A DNA stretch of 64,000 nucleotides from Thecamonas trahens ATCC 50062 (lineage: Eukaryota > Apusozoa > Apusomonadida > Apusomonadidae), in NCBI RefSeq assembly GCF_000142905.1, contig NW_013657663.1:79723-143722 (forward strand). Reading direction: 5' to 3'. Below the pieces are notes generated by a model, which ran no database searches, was not told the DNA's origin, and saw only the letters and a list, made by a program, of their open reading frames with translations. Of this stretch, positions 20,663-29,980 are shown piece after piece; within the stretch, counting starts at the first letter, position 1; each line of letters starts with the position of its first letter. A program made the translations under genes and the position numbers.

Positions 20663-23632
20663 ATGGACGAGGAGGGCCTTGCCCTCCGTGCTGCCCATGC
20701 TCTCCGGGAGAACGCGGTGCTACACCATGGCAAGCCCGCCCCGACCCCGAGCCTCGGCCGCAACCACAGCTACGACGGGAGCCATGGACCAGACCACAGG
20801 CATGCCCACGGCTCGGACGAGTTGCACTCGCGCCACTCGGCTCTCTCGTCATCGTCGTCAGACGGCTCCTTCCTTCGCCCGCGTCACTCGTACTCGTCAT
20901 CCTTTGGGAGCTCGGCCAATGAGGCCGGCTCGACTACCTCGGCTGATACCTCGGTCCTTGCTGCCGATGTCGGCATTCTGGGCGAGTCGCGCATGGAGAC
21001 TGCCGCCCGCCAAGAGTCGGCTGCTGCTGCTGCTGCTGCTGCTGCGACTGCTGATGCTGGAACTGGTCGGGGCCGCTCGTCATCGTCGGCGGCCCCTGCC
21101 TTTGATGCGATTCTTCCGCCTCGGACGCCATCGCGCACGCCATCGGCCGGCTTCGCCCGCCGCTCGCCCGCACTTCCGGCGCTCCCGCTTCTCTCGGCGC
21201 GCAACTCGCCATCGCCGACCCGCGCGCTTCCGCCTATCACTCCGCCGCTGCAGGCCGAGGGGGCGAGCCCGGAAGGCTCGAGCAGAGTGTCGGACGACGA
21301 CGACGGCGAGATCGACGGGGAAGACAATAAGGAAGTCGTGTTTGAGATGGAGGCCGGAACACGGCCAGCGAGCGGGACGGCGCTGCATCCGCGCGATGGC
21401 AAAATCCGGGCCTGGCTCTACTGCGTCTTTCTCGCCATTGTGTACAACGCACTCTCTGTCCCGTTCCTCATTGCCATGACCGACCGGTACTCGGCTCGGA
21501 TCTGGACCTGGATCGTGGCCAATGTCCTCGCTGACCTTGTGTATCTGGCGGATATTGTGGTCCATGCGTACTTTGTCGGATACTACAACGAGGGCTTCCT
21601 CGAGCTCGAGCGCGGGACCGTGGCGCGGCACTACTTTAGCGGCCAGTTTCGACTCGACGTTCTTGCGCTCCTCCCGCTTGACTACGTCCTGCTTGCCGCA
21701 TCGCTGCCGGACCTGGCCATTGTGCTGCGGCTGCTGCGGCTGCTGCGGCTCACGCGGGTCGGGCCTATGTTCTCGACCTGGGAGTTCAACTCGTCCAAGC
21801 CGACGGTCTTCCGGCTCGGCCGGCTGCTCTGCGTCCTCGCCTTTGCCGTCCATCTTGTTGCGTGCTCTTTCCTTTGGCTCATGCGGCTCGAACGCCACGA
21901 GTACCTCTCACTCGACGACGAGTTTCTCCTCTTTACCAATTTTCGCAACTTTGGCCCGATCACCTCGTACACCCACGCCGTGTACTGGGCCTTCACCCTC
22001 ATGTCTGGCCTCGGCGTCGACCACTCGCTGCCGTCGACCACCGCCGAGATGGCCTTTACGCTCGCGTGCATCGTCGTCGGCCTTTTTCTCCTTGCGCTCA
22101 TTGTCTCGTTCATTTCCGAGATTGTCCACGCTCGGACCTCGCACCAGCGGTCGTTCCAGAAGAAGCTCGACGCTATCAACGCGTACATGGCGTTGCGCTC
22201 GGTCCGCAAAGACTTGCAGGACCGCATCCGCGCATACTATGAGGTGCTTTGGATGCGTGGCGCCGGCATCGACGACCTCTCGGTCCTGCGCTCGCTTCCA
22301 TCGCACTTGCGGACCCAGCTGACGCTCTCGCTCAACGAATCCATTGTCCGGGCGGTGCCCTTCTTTGCCACTTGCCAGCCGGGCTTTATCCGCGCCCTTG
22401 TTCCGCGCCTTGTTCCGGAACTCTTCACCGATGGCGACATTATTGTCCGCGAGGGCGACGTCGGCCGCTCGATGTACTTTGTCCAGCGCGGAACGGTGGC
22501 CATCGAGCTGCCGGACGGCTCACGGTGCGCCCAAAAGGGCCAGGGCGAGTTCTTTGGCGAAATCGCACTCCTGCTCCCGCTCCGCCGCACCGCCACCGTC
22601 GTCGCCCTCACCACCGTCTCGGTTTTTCGCCTCAACAAGGCCGACGTCGACGAGGTCCTCAAGCACTACCCAGAGCAGGCTGAAATGCTCAAGGCGGTTG
22701 CCTACGAGAGACTCGCTCGCGGCCACGCCGCTATGTCCAGGCGCCGCCTCGCGCTCTCGGCTGCGTCGGCCTTTTCCGCCGCCGGCCAGGCTTATCGCGC
22801 TCGCTACGGGCAGCAGCCCGGCAGCGGCGGCAGCGGCGGTGACTCGCCAGCCAGCCCGAGCTCGCCAGGTGACTCGGAGGCCTCGGCCCCGTCGCCGGTG
22901 CCCATGCGCCCGGGCCCGGTCCGCGAGACCTCGGTCCGCTCGTTTGCCTCGGACATGAGCGAGACGTCGTCGACCTCCATTCGCGACCGAAAGGCCAACG
23001 TCAGCTCGGTCCAGTCGTCGGTCACCATCTCGCTTCCGCTGCTCAAGGCGGCCCAGGCTGCCAAGCGAGCCGCCGCCGTCTCGGCCGCCGCCGCCACCAC
23101 CGGCGCCGACCCGTCGCCGCGCCTTGCGTCGGCGGCGTTGGCGGCGTCGCTGACCGGGTCGTCAGGACCCAATGGTCTCAACGCCACAGCGCCGGCCCTC
23201 GCCCATATAGCGTCGTTGCCGACCTCGCCGACGTCGACGAGCGAAGCGAGTCGGGCCTTGCGCTCCACCCTCACTCACTCATCGTCTGACGTTCGCATGG
23301 TCACCTCGGGCTCGATGGAGTCGGTTGCTGCCGTCCTCACCGACACCTCGGCAACAACTGTAGTCCGCGCGCTGGTCGGCATGCCAGGCGGCTCGCTTGT
23401 CAGCTCGGCATCACTCGAGGAGTTTACCTCTGCCGAGCTCGTTGTTCTCATGCAGCGGTGCACCGAGCTGCAGGCCGCGGCACAGGCTGTGCTCCTCGAG
23501 CATCCTGCAGTGGCCGGTTCAACTGATCAGGCGACACCGCCGCTGGGCGAGTCGGACCAGGAGCTCATTGTGCGGCGGCACAAGGCGCGCCGGGTAATGA
23601 GCGCCGTATTTGCCGCCCAGCCGCGGCGGTAA
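20663..23632 (+). CDS. Cyclic-nucleotide-gated cation channel (CNG/HCN superfamily)
   Basis: This 989-residue protein has a disordered N-terminus (1-245), a six-helix channel module (about 250-500) and a cyclic-nucleotide-binding domain (about 590-672). S4 is VLRLLRLLRLTRVG. The pore reads YWAFTLMSGLGVDHSLPST, so the filter position has SGLG rather than the K+ type GYG or the CNG type IGET. A C-linker follows S6. The cNBD has GDIIVREGDVGRSMYFV and the phosphate-binding cassette FGEIALLLPLRRTATV, with Glu and Arg in place, so it should bind cAMP or cGMP. The C-terminal 300 residues are Ser/Ala-rich. The start at 20663 follows a long C-run leader. It is probably a plasma or flagellar membrane channel; ion selectivity is uncertain. 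Confidence 0.9.
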   Translation: MDEEGLALRAAHALRENAVLHHGKPAPTPSLGRNHSYDGSHGPDHRHAHGSDELHSRHSALSSSSSDGSFLRPRHSYSSSFGSSANEAGSTTSADTSVLAADVGILGESRMETAARQESAAAAAAAAATADAGTGRGRSSSSAAPAFDAILPPRTPSRTPSAGFARRSPALPALPLLSARNSPSPTRALPPITPPLQAEGASPEGSSRVSDDDDGEIDGEDNKEVVFEMEAGTRPASGTALHPRDGKIRAWLYCVFLAIVYNALSVPFLIAMTDRYSARIWTWIVANVLADLVYLADIVVHAYFVGYYNEGFLELERGTVARHYFSGQFRLDVLALLPLDYVLLAASLPDLAIVLRLLRLLRLTRVGPMFSTWEFNSSKPTVFRLGRLLCVLAFAVHLVACSFLWLMRLERHEYLSLDDEFLLFTNFRNFGPITSYTHAVYWAFTLMSGLGVDHSLPSTTAEMAFTLACIVVGLFLLALIVSFISEIVHARTSHQRSFQKKLDAINAYMALRSVRKDLQDRIRAYYEVLWMRGAGIDDLSVLRSLPSHLRTQLTLSLNESIVRAVPFFATCQPGFIRALVPRLVPELFTDGDIIVREGDVGRSMYFVQRGTVAIELPDGSRCAQKGQGEFFGEIALLLPLRRTATVVALTTVSVFRLNKADVDEVLKHYPEQAEMLKAVAYERLARGHAAMSRRRLALSAASAFSAAGQAYRARYGQQPGSGGSGGDSPASPSSPGDSEASAPSPVPMRPGPVRETSVRSFASDMSETSSTSIRDRKANVSSVQSSVTISLPLLKAAQAAKRAAAVSAAAATTGADPSPRLASAALAASLTGSSGPNGLNATAPALAHIASLPTSPTSTSEASRALRSTLTHSSSDVRMVTSGSMESVAAVLTDTSATTVVRALVGMPGGSLVSSASLEEFTSAELVVLMQRCTELQAAAQAVLLEHPAVAGSTDQATPPLGESDQELIVRRHKARRVMSAVFAAQPRR

Positions 23633-23646
23633 GCTCGCGCCAGAGG

Positions 23647-25310
23647 TTAACAGAAGAGCTTGGCCTCGGCGTGGCCCGGATGCTGCAGGGCGCGGCCCCA
23701 GTGGTAGCACCACGGCGTGCCGTCGACCGAGATGTACGGCGGTAAGCGGCCGACGTTAGCGGCAACGAGATTGAGGACGATGCGTGCGAGGTTCGACGCA
23801 AACGAACCGATGACATACCCGCCGTGCACGAGGTGGTCGAGGTCGGCCAAGACCCGCAGCCCTTCCTCGGTCCGGTTAAATCGCGCATCCTGCAGCTTGA
23901 ACTCGATGTCTTGGTGGAAGCCGCTCTTGCCGAGCTCTGTGTATGCTTCGCGGCTCATGTCCTGGTAGACAAAGAGCCATCCCGAGCCAGCGACAGCGTA
24001 GCGATCAGCAATGTCGCGGATGATGGCTGCCGAGTCGGTGGCGAGCCGGATGGTGGAGACGCCGTACGCGGCCTTCATCGCCTCGGCCGCCTCCATATAC
24101 GTCGACAGCGGGAGGCAGTGTCGGAAGCGGCGGACGTCCTTGCACGAATCGCCGTGTCGGATGTGCATGGCAATGGCGCGGTGCGAGGGCCGGTAGCCGG
24201 CGGCGAGGACCGGGTCGCCGACAACCACAAATCTGATCCGCGCCCGCGCGTCGGCCAGCATCGCCTCCTGCGGCGCCCACAGATATGAGAGGAGTATGGT
24301 CTGCATCCAGAACACACCCTTGCTGGCGTCGGCGTAGCGAGGCGGGACAAAGTGCGGGCGGGTAACGCCTGACACCTCGTGCCGGCGCAGCTCGACGTTG
24401 CTGATCGGATCGCCAAAGGCCATGATGTGCGGCGAGGGCCAGGCCCAGCCACGCGGACGGACGCACTTGCCACGAATGGGGAGCTTGATGAAGCAGGTAA
24501 AGTCGGCGGCGGGACAGTCAGCGCGCTCAGCATAAGGAAACTTGTTCTTGACCTCGTAGCTGGGCATGATGGCGAGGCCGTGGCACTCGGTGAGTGCGTG
24601 AAGCAGCGGGCTGGTGAAGAACTGCAGGTTAGAGCCGAACCCGTTGTTGGGCGTCTCGTATACATGGACAACCTCGTCGCAGGCGCTCAGGCATTGCTCA
24701 AGCCGCTCGACGAGATGCACCACATGGGCATCGGCAGCAGGATGGAAGATGTCTAGCGGCGAGAACGGCCTCGCTCGGCCCCGCGCCCCGGCGGAGGCGG
24801 CCACAAGGTCTGGGCCCCATCCGACGCCGACCTCGGCCGGATCCAGTACGTCTACAGCCTGCGGCAGGTATTGTGTCTCCTGGAACACGTCGTGGGTACA
24901 GCGATGGCCAAAAAGTCCGGACCGCAGCGACAGGCACGCGAGGCCGGGATCATCTCGCCCTGCAGCGAGCACTGCGGCGATCGGCGCGGGAGCGTGTCGA
25001 CGGGCGGAGCGAGAGCCCAGGAGACGAGCGAGGGCACATCATGAAAGTCAATCCATCTCGCAAGAGCCCCTGGAAGTGGCGAGTCGGGCACCACCAGTGA
25101 TGCCGGCTGAACCCGCGCCCGCTCGTGCGGCGGCACAAACATAGCCGACCGGACGGCGTGATGGTGCATGTGAAGGGCGAGGAGGAGCCAGACCATGGTT
25201 CCGGCCAGCAAGCATACTCTCCAGCACCACTCCCTCCAGCTACATCTCCAGTTCCACACCTGCAGCCGCCTGCGCCATGTCTTGTTGGTCTCCCGCCCCT
25301 TCTTGCCCAT
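23647..25310 (-). CDS. GT23 (FUT8-like) fucosyltransferase, type II membrane protein; probable single-base frame break at 24958-24960
   Basis: The C-terminal frame has the GT23 alpha-fucosyltransferase pattern: AIAMHIRHGDSCKD, RHCLPLSTYMEAAEAM, LATDS and the final VIGSFASNLARIVLNL, which correspond to the GDP-fucose-binding motifs of FUT8. That frame alone lacks a start and membrane anchor. The frame immediately upstream supplies both: ATG at 25310, a basic tail and a signal anchor (VCLLAGTMVWLLLAL), followed by a lumenal stem. The two join at CSLQG/RDDPG if one G is missing from the GGG (minus strand) at 24958-24960, giving about 554 residues. A Golgi location with the catalytic domain in the lumen is expected. 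The acceptor is unknown; the family transfers fucose alpha-1,6 to the N-glycan core in animals and to other glycans elsewhere. It converges on the channel gene (14-bp gap). Confidence 0.75.
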
Positions 25311-25848
25311 GCCAAGCACCTCCCACCGAGTGCTGTGGTGCGTAACCAGCTCGCGTCCGTCCGTCCGTCCGTCCGCCCGTATCGCGCCCCATCGGCCGAT
25401 GCCGACATCGATGTCGATGTCGATGTCGACGATGCCCAATCCAAGTCACAACAAAGCTATCTTGCATTGTTTGCTCTCTTTGCTCTGCCGTCAGAGTGAG
25501 AAGGAGAAGGAGAAGGAGAAGCGAAGGTTCCGAGTCGGAACGAGCCGACCTCCCTCCTCCCCTCCCCCCCCCCCCCCCCCCTCGGGCCAATGCAATGCCG
25601 GGCGATGTGATGTGATGCCGATATGATGTGGTGTGGTGTGGTGTGGCGTGGTGTGATGTGGTGTGTGATATGTGATGCCGGGCATGGCGGGATCTTTGGC
25701 TGGGGAGGGGAGGATATGGGGGTGTGGGGGGTGGGTGTGTGGGGGTGTGTGTGGGGGTGGGGGCGAGTGTGTATTGAGAGTGAGAGTGAGTATGAGCAAT
25801 CGTCGGGAGGGACGACCACCACTCTTGCTCAATCGACACTTGGCCAAC
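25311..25848. promoter_or_regulatory. Divergent promoter region between fucosyltransferase and CCT7
   Basis: About 540 bp separate the two start codons. The region contains a CCGT tetranucleotide tract (25356-25378), a GATGTC-type hexamer run (25402-25431), AAGGAG hexamers (25501-25520), a long C-run (25565-25580) and GTGTGGTGTG tracts. No gene was recognised. Confidence 0.45.
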
Positions 25849-25981
25849 ATGTCGAACATGATGGTACGTACCCTCCCCCCCCCCCCCGTGAGTGACGACA
25901 TACCCACTCTTTGTGGTATGGCTAGAGAGTGATGATGATGGTGGTGCTTGTGGTGGTGGTGATGGTTGCAATGGTGGTGGC

Positions 25982-26013
<32 letters not shown>

Positions 26014-27997
26014 GGTGGCAACAAGGTAGAATTGAATGGGCGGGAAGGTCGGCGCCAAAGGACGCCCCCCCCTCCCTCCCCCACAACTCCCTCTGGTAGG
26101 CCGGGATAAGGAGGGGAGGCAAGCCATACAGGGGATGGTCATGTGGGCCACCATGCTAGGGTGCTTACCATGACTACAGTAGGGACATGGCTCTGTTTGT
26201 CATGGCCATGGGTGGTATGGTGGGTGGAGGAAGTGGCCGCAAAGGCGAGGCGACCTTGCATTTTTTGGATGGGCCGAGAATGCGGGGTTGGGCCCGGTTG
26301 GGCTGGAAGGGGGGGCGGGAGGCTGCCGAGGGAAGGGGGACTGACGGGGAGAGACGACGACAATGGGACGGTGTTACTGAGGATAGCAACCTCAGATTAT
26401 CCTTCTCAAGGAAGGGACGGACGACTCGCAGGGCAAGGGCCAGCTGCTGACCAACATTGCGGCGTGCCAGGCTGTGGTGGAGACCATTGCTACCACGCTC
26501 GGCCCGCGCGGGATGGACAAGCTGATCAAGTCGGAGACCGGCGAGGTGACCATTTCCAACGACGGGGCGACGGTGCTGTCGCTGCTGGAGGTTGTGCACC
26601 CTGCGGCACGGACTGTGGTCGACATTGCGGCGTCTCAGGATGCTGTTGCGGGCGACGGGACGACGTCTGTTGTTCTCCTTGCCGGCTCGTTCATGCAGGC
26701 GGCCAAGGAGTACATCCAGGACGGTGTCCACCCGCAGGTCATCATCCGGGCATTCCGCAAGGCTGGTGCGCTCTGCAAGGAGCGGATCAAGGAGATCTGC
26801 GTGTCTGTCGGCGACGTGGCCGGGTCGGACAACGTGACGGATCTGCTGATCAAGTGCGCCGGGACGGCGATGTCGTCCAAGCTCATCCACCACCAGAAGG
26901 CCTTCTTTGCGCCGATGGTCGTGGAGGCGGTCAAGACGCTCGACGACGACCTCGACCTCAACATGCTCGCGATCAAGAAGGTGACCGGCGGCGCGTTGCA
27001 GGACTCGATCCTGGTCAAGGGCGTGGCGTTCAAGAAGACCTTTTCGTACGCCGGCTTTGAGCAGCAGCCCAAGACGTTTGCCTCGCCGGGCGTCCTGCTC
27101 CTCAACGTCGAGCTCGAGCTCAAGGCCGAGAAGGACAACGCCGAGATCCGCATCGACGACGTTTCCGAGTACCAGCGCATTGTCGACGCCGAGTACCGCA
27201 TCATCAACGACAAGCTGGAGGCCATTGTCGCCACCGGCGCCAAGGTCATTCTTTCCAAGCTGCCCATCGGCGACCTGGCGACCCAGTTCTTTGCCGACCG
27301 CGGCCTCTTCTGCGCCGGGCGGGTGAACAAGGCCGACCTGACCCGCGTCTCGCGTGCCACTGGCGCGTCCATCCAGACCTCGGTCAACGGGCTCACCTCC
27401 GACGTTCTCGGCACGTGCGAGAAGTTTGAGGAGGTTCAGGTGGGTGACGAGCGGTACAACTTCTTCACCGGCTGCCCCGAGTCGCGGACGGCGACCATTG
27501 TGCTCCGCGGCGGCGCCAAGCAGTTTATCGACGAGGCCGAGCGCTCGCTCCACGACGCCATCATGGTTGTCCGCCGTGCCATCAAGACGCCGTCGGTGGT
27601 CGCCGGTGGCGGCGCCATCGAGATGGAGCTCTCGCGCTTCCTCCGCGAGCACGCCCGCACCATCCGTGGCAAGTCGCAGATCCTCATCAACGCCTTTGCC
27701 AAGGCTCTCGAGGTCATCCCGCGCCAGCTCTCCAACAACGCCGGCTTTGACTCGACCGACATCCTCAACAAGCTCCGCCAGCGCCACGCCATGGACGACG
27801 GCATCTGGTACGGTGTCGACGTCACCACCGGCGACATCTGCAACACCCTTGAATCGTTTGTCTGGGAGCCGACCCTCATCAAGCTCAACGCCATCGGCGC
27901 CGCCGTCGAGGCCACCAACATGATTCTCTCCATCGACGAGACCGTCAAGGCTCCGCCCTCCAAGGTCGGCGACAAGCACGCGCTTCCGGGCATGTAG
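25849..27997 (+). CDS. CCT7: T-complex protein 1 subunit eta (CCT7), two exons
   Basis: This is a subunit of the hetero-oligomeric cytosolic chaperonin CCT/TRiC that folds actin and tubulin. Exon 2 (26396-27997) alone lacks the N-terminus: it opens with [18 protein letters not shown] in frame after a CTCAG acceptor. A five-codon exon 1, ATG at 25849 (MSNMM), ends at 25863 against a GTACGT donor, giving MSNMM-IILLKEG, a normal CCT7 N-terminus, and 538 residues. The intron is 25864-26395, 532 bp, phase 0. Eta-specific and chaperonin blocks include [70 protein letters not shown] and GIWYGVDV. The first ATG inside exon 2 (26474) would remove conserved sequence, so I reject it as the start. Confidence 0.95.
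25983..26013. repeat. (GT)n microsatellite inside CCT7 intron
   Basis: About 15 uninterrupted GT dinucleotides lie within the CCT7 intron, preceded by GGTGGTGATGG-type sequence. Confidence 0.95.
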
Positions 27998-28029
27998 ACA
28001 CGCTCCGCCTCCTGTTTGTGTGAAGGATC

Positions 28030-28665
28030 AAAGCCCCCCCCCCCCACCCCCACCCCAAGTCCAAGGTTAAGAAATTGAATTGTAACGCCCAGTCGATGTA
28101 CTGCCCTGCCTTCTTCACCTTTGGCAGTGCGGGCGGTGTGTGGCTTGAGCCATGACAGCGAGAGCCCACCGCCACCGCGCCACCTCCACCGCGCCACCGC
28201 ACGCCACCGCGCCACCATCACTGCTCTTTGGTTCTTCCTCGGTCTTTCATGGCACGCCGGCGGTATGTGCGGGGCAGTGGCCGGGGAGGGAGGGGGGGGG
28301 GGAGGGAGGAGGAGGGGGAGGAGGGAGGGGGGGCGGGGGCAGTTGATGTATGAAAGCCCCCCCCCCCCCCATCCCCACCCCAGGTCCAAGGTTAAGAAAT
28401 TGAATTGTAACGCCCAGTCGATGTACTGCCCTGCCTTCTTCACCTTTGGCAGTGCGGGCGGTGTGTGGCTTGAGCCATGACAGCGAGAGCCCACCGCCAC
28501 CGCGCCACCTCCACCGCGCCACCGCACGCCACCGCGCCACCATCACTGCTCTTTGGTTCTTCCTCGGTCTTTCATGGCACGCCGGCGGTATGTGCGGGGC
28601 AGTGGCCGGGGAGGAGGGGGGGGGGGAGGAGGAGGAGGGGGAGGAGGAGGGGGGCGGGGGCAGTT
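28030..28665. repeat. Tandem direct duplication, two copies of about 315 bp
   Basis: Copy 1 (about 28030-28345) and copy 2 (about 28353-28665) are offset by 323-325 bp and nearly identical. Both run from AAAGCCCC through a poly-C tract, then AAGGTTAAGAAATTG, CAGTCGATGTACTGCC and TTCTTCCTCGGTC, to a G-rich tail ending GGGGGCAGTTG. Differences are mostly in the C-run and G-run lengths. Frames through it are low complexity and I see no protein. It starts 33 bp after the CCT7 stop, so copy 1 may belong to the CCT7 3' UTR. Whether the unit encodes an RNA is unknown. Confidence 0.9.
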
Positions 28666-28860
28666 GTGGTGCGGTGCTGTGCGGTGCGGTGCGGTGCGGG
28701 GGGAGGGGGCGGGGCTCTGTCTGTGCGTGTGTGTATGGGGGGATTTGGAGTGGGAGGAGGTGCGGAGGTGTATGCGTGTGTGTGTGCAGGAGAGAGGGCA
28801 GGGGCACTTATGGTGTGTGTGCTTGTGTGTGTGTGTGTGCGTGTGTGTGTGTGTGTCTCC

Positions 28861-29792
28861 ATGCCGTGGGTCGCAGTGGCAAGAGAGGCAAAGGTGTCCC
28901 GGCAGGCCGCAGGAACGGTGGCGGGGCAGGGCCCGTAGCTGATGCAGGAGCCGAGGCCGTAGTCGTTGCAGGGGCTGCGGCTAAAGTCGCTGCTGATACC
29001 GGCGGCGCCGAGCCCGCAGCCGATACCGCGGCTCACACCACACAAGCAGCAGCAGTTGGATCTACCCCCAAAGGGCCGGCAGCGGCGACAGATGGGCACA
29101 CTGATGGCGCCCCTGGTACCGCTGCAAGCACCGCCCCTGACACCGCTACAGGAGGCACCGCTGCAGGCACGGCTGCAGCCACCGCCCCTGTCACCGCCCC
29201 TGGCACCGCTGCAGGCACCGCTGCAGGCGATCCGCGCGCAAAGGACCCTGTCACGGCCAGGATGCGTGCGCGTGCAAGCTCGGGCGGTGCGTCGTCCGAC
29301 GACGGGAGTGTAGAATCGGCCGGTGGCGGCAGGCGGCCGCGGACAGGTTCAGGCTCGTCGTCGTCGGCGGCTCGGAGCAGAGTCCTGCGAGTCGGCGTCA
29401 ATCCGCTCCGCCGCCGTGGCTCGTCGTCAAGCCTCCTCGCCTCGCCACGCCACGCCCCCGCCCGCCACCGCGGCTCGGGCACCGCTGCCGAGCCGACCCT
29501 CGACTTTACCTCCATCCGCTCGCTGCTGGTCGACACATCCGCGCTGGCGCACGCTGTCTTTGTTCTTGACGGCGTCCAGCACGAGCTTGAGTTTGATCGC
29601 GCCGCCCCGTACTCTCACGTCCGTACACTCGTCCATGAGGCCTTTGACGCGCCGCTGGACTCGCTCGCCATCTACTACGACTTTGGCCACAACTCGTCGC
29701 TGGAAATCACCAACGATGACGAGCTCAACGCCGCCCTCGTCACCTGGATCGGTGCCCCACCAGAGGTCTTCCGCTTGGAGCGGCGGCCGTAG
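28861..29792 (+). CDS. PB1-domain protein with Ala/Thr-rich N-terminus; probable frame break at 28923-28926
   Basis: The secure part is the C-terminus (about 29507-29789): a PB1-like ubiquitin-fold domain with VFVLDGVQHELEF, then YYDFGHNSSLEITNDDEL, which matches the acidic OPCA motif used for PB1-PB1 pairing. Upstream is a degenerate GTAAGTAAATAPV-type region and a basic Ser/Arg stretch. The open frame extends back through the tandem duplication, which is implausible as protein. A better start is the ATG at 28861, directly after a GT-rich leader; its frame stops at 28936 unless one G is restored in the GGGG at 28923-28926, after which it joins the PB1 frame (about 310 residues). The next in-frame Met is near 29262, giving a shorter alternative. 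Partner and role are unknown. Confidence 0.6.
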
Positions 29793-29892
29793 CCCCACCC
29801 CAACCGCAGCAGCACACGAATGAATCGATGCTGTCGCCGACAGGGCCTCTCGGGCTTGCTCGCCCAATGGGTCGAACAGACGCCAACATTGG

Positions 29893-29942
29893 CCCAATCC
29901 CAATCCCGATCCCGATCCGGATCCCGATCCCGATCCGGATCC
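29893..29942. repeat. Hexanucleotide repeat (CCCGAT / CCGGAT) upstream of HSP70
   Basis: About eight hexamers alternate as CCCAAT, CCCGAT and CCGGAT, ending 39 bp before the HSP70 ATG at 29981. It lies in the likely core promoter or 5' leader. It does not match the nGAAn heat-shock element. Confidence 0.85.
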
Positions 29943-29980
29943 TGTCCCCTCTCACACCGGCCACCACCCAACTCGCAAAC

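Noticed and set aside
26187-26450. Separate small gene before CCT7
   Set aside because: This frame lies in the CCT7 intron and reads into the true exon in another frame.
28446-28860. N-terminal extension of the PB1 protein through the tandem duplication
   Set aside because: The frame is built from duplicated noncoding sequence and GT/G-runs, giving Gly/Glu/Cys low complexity.
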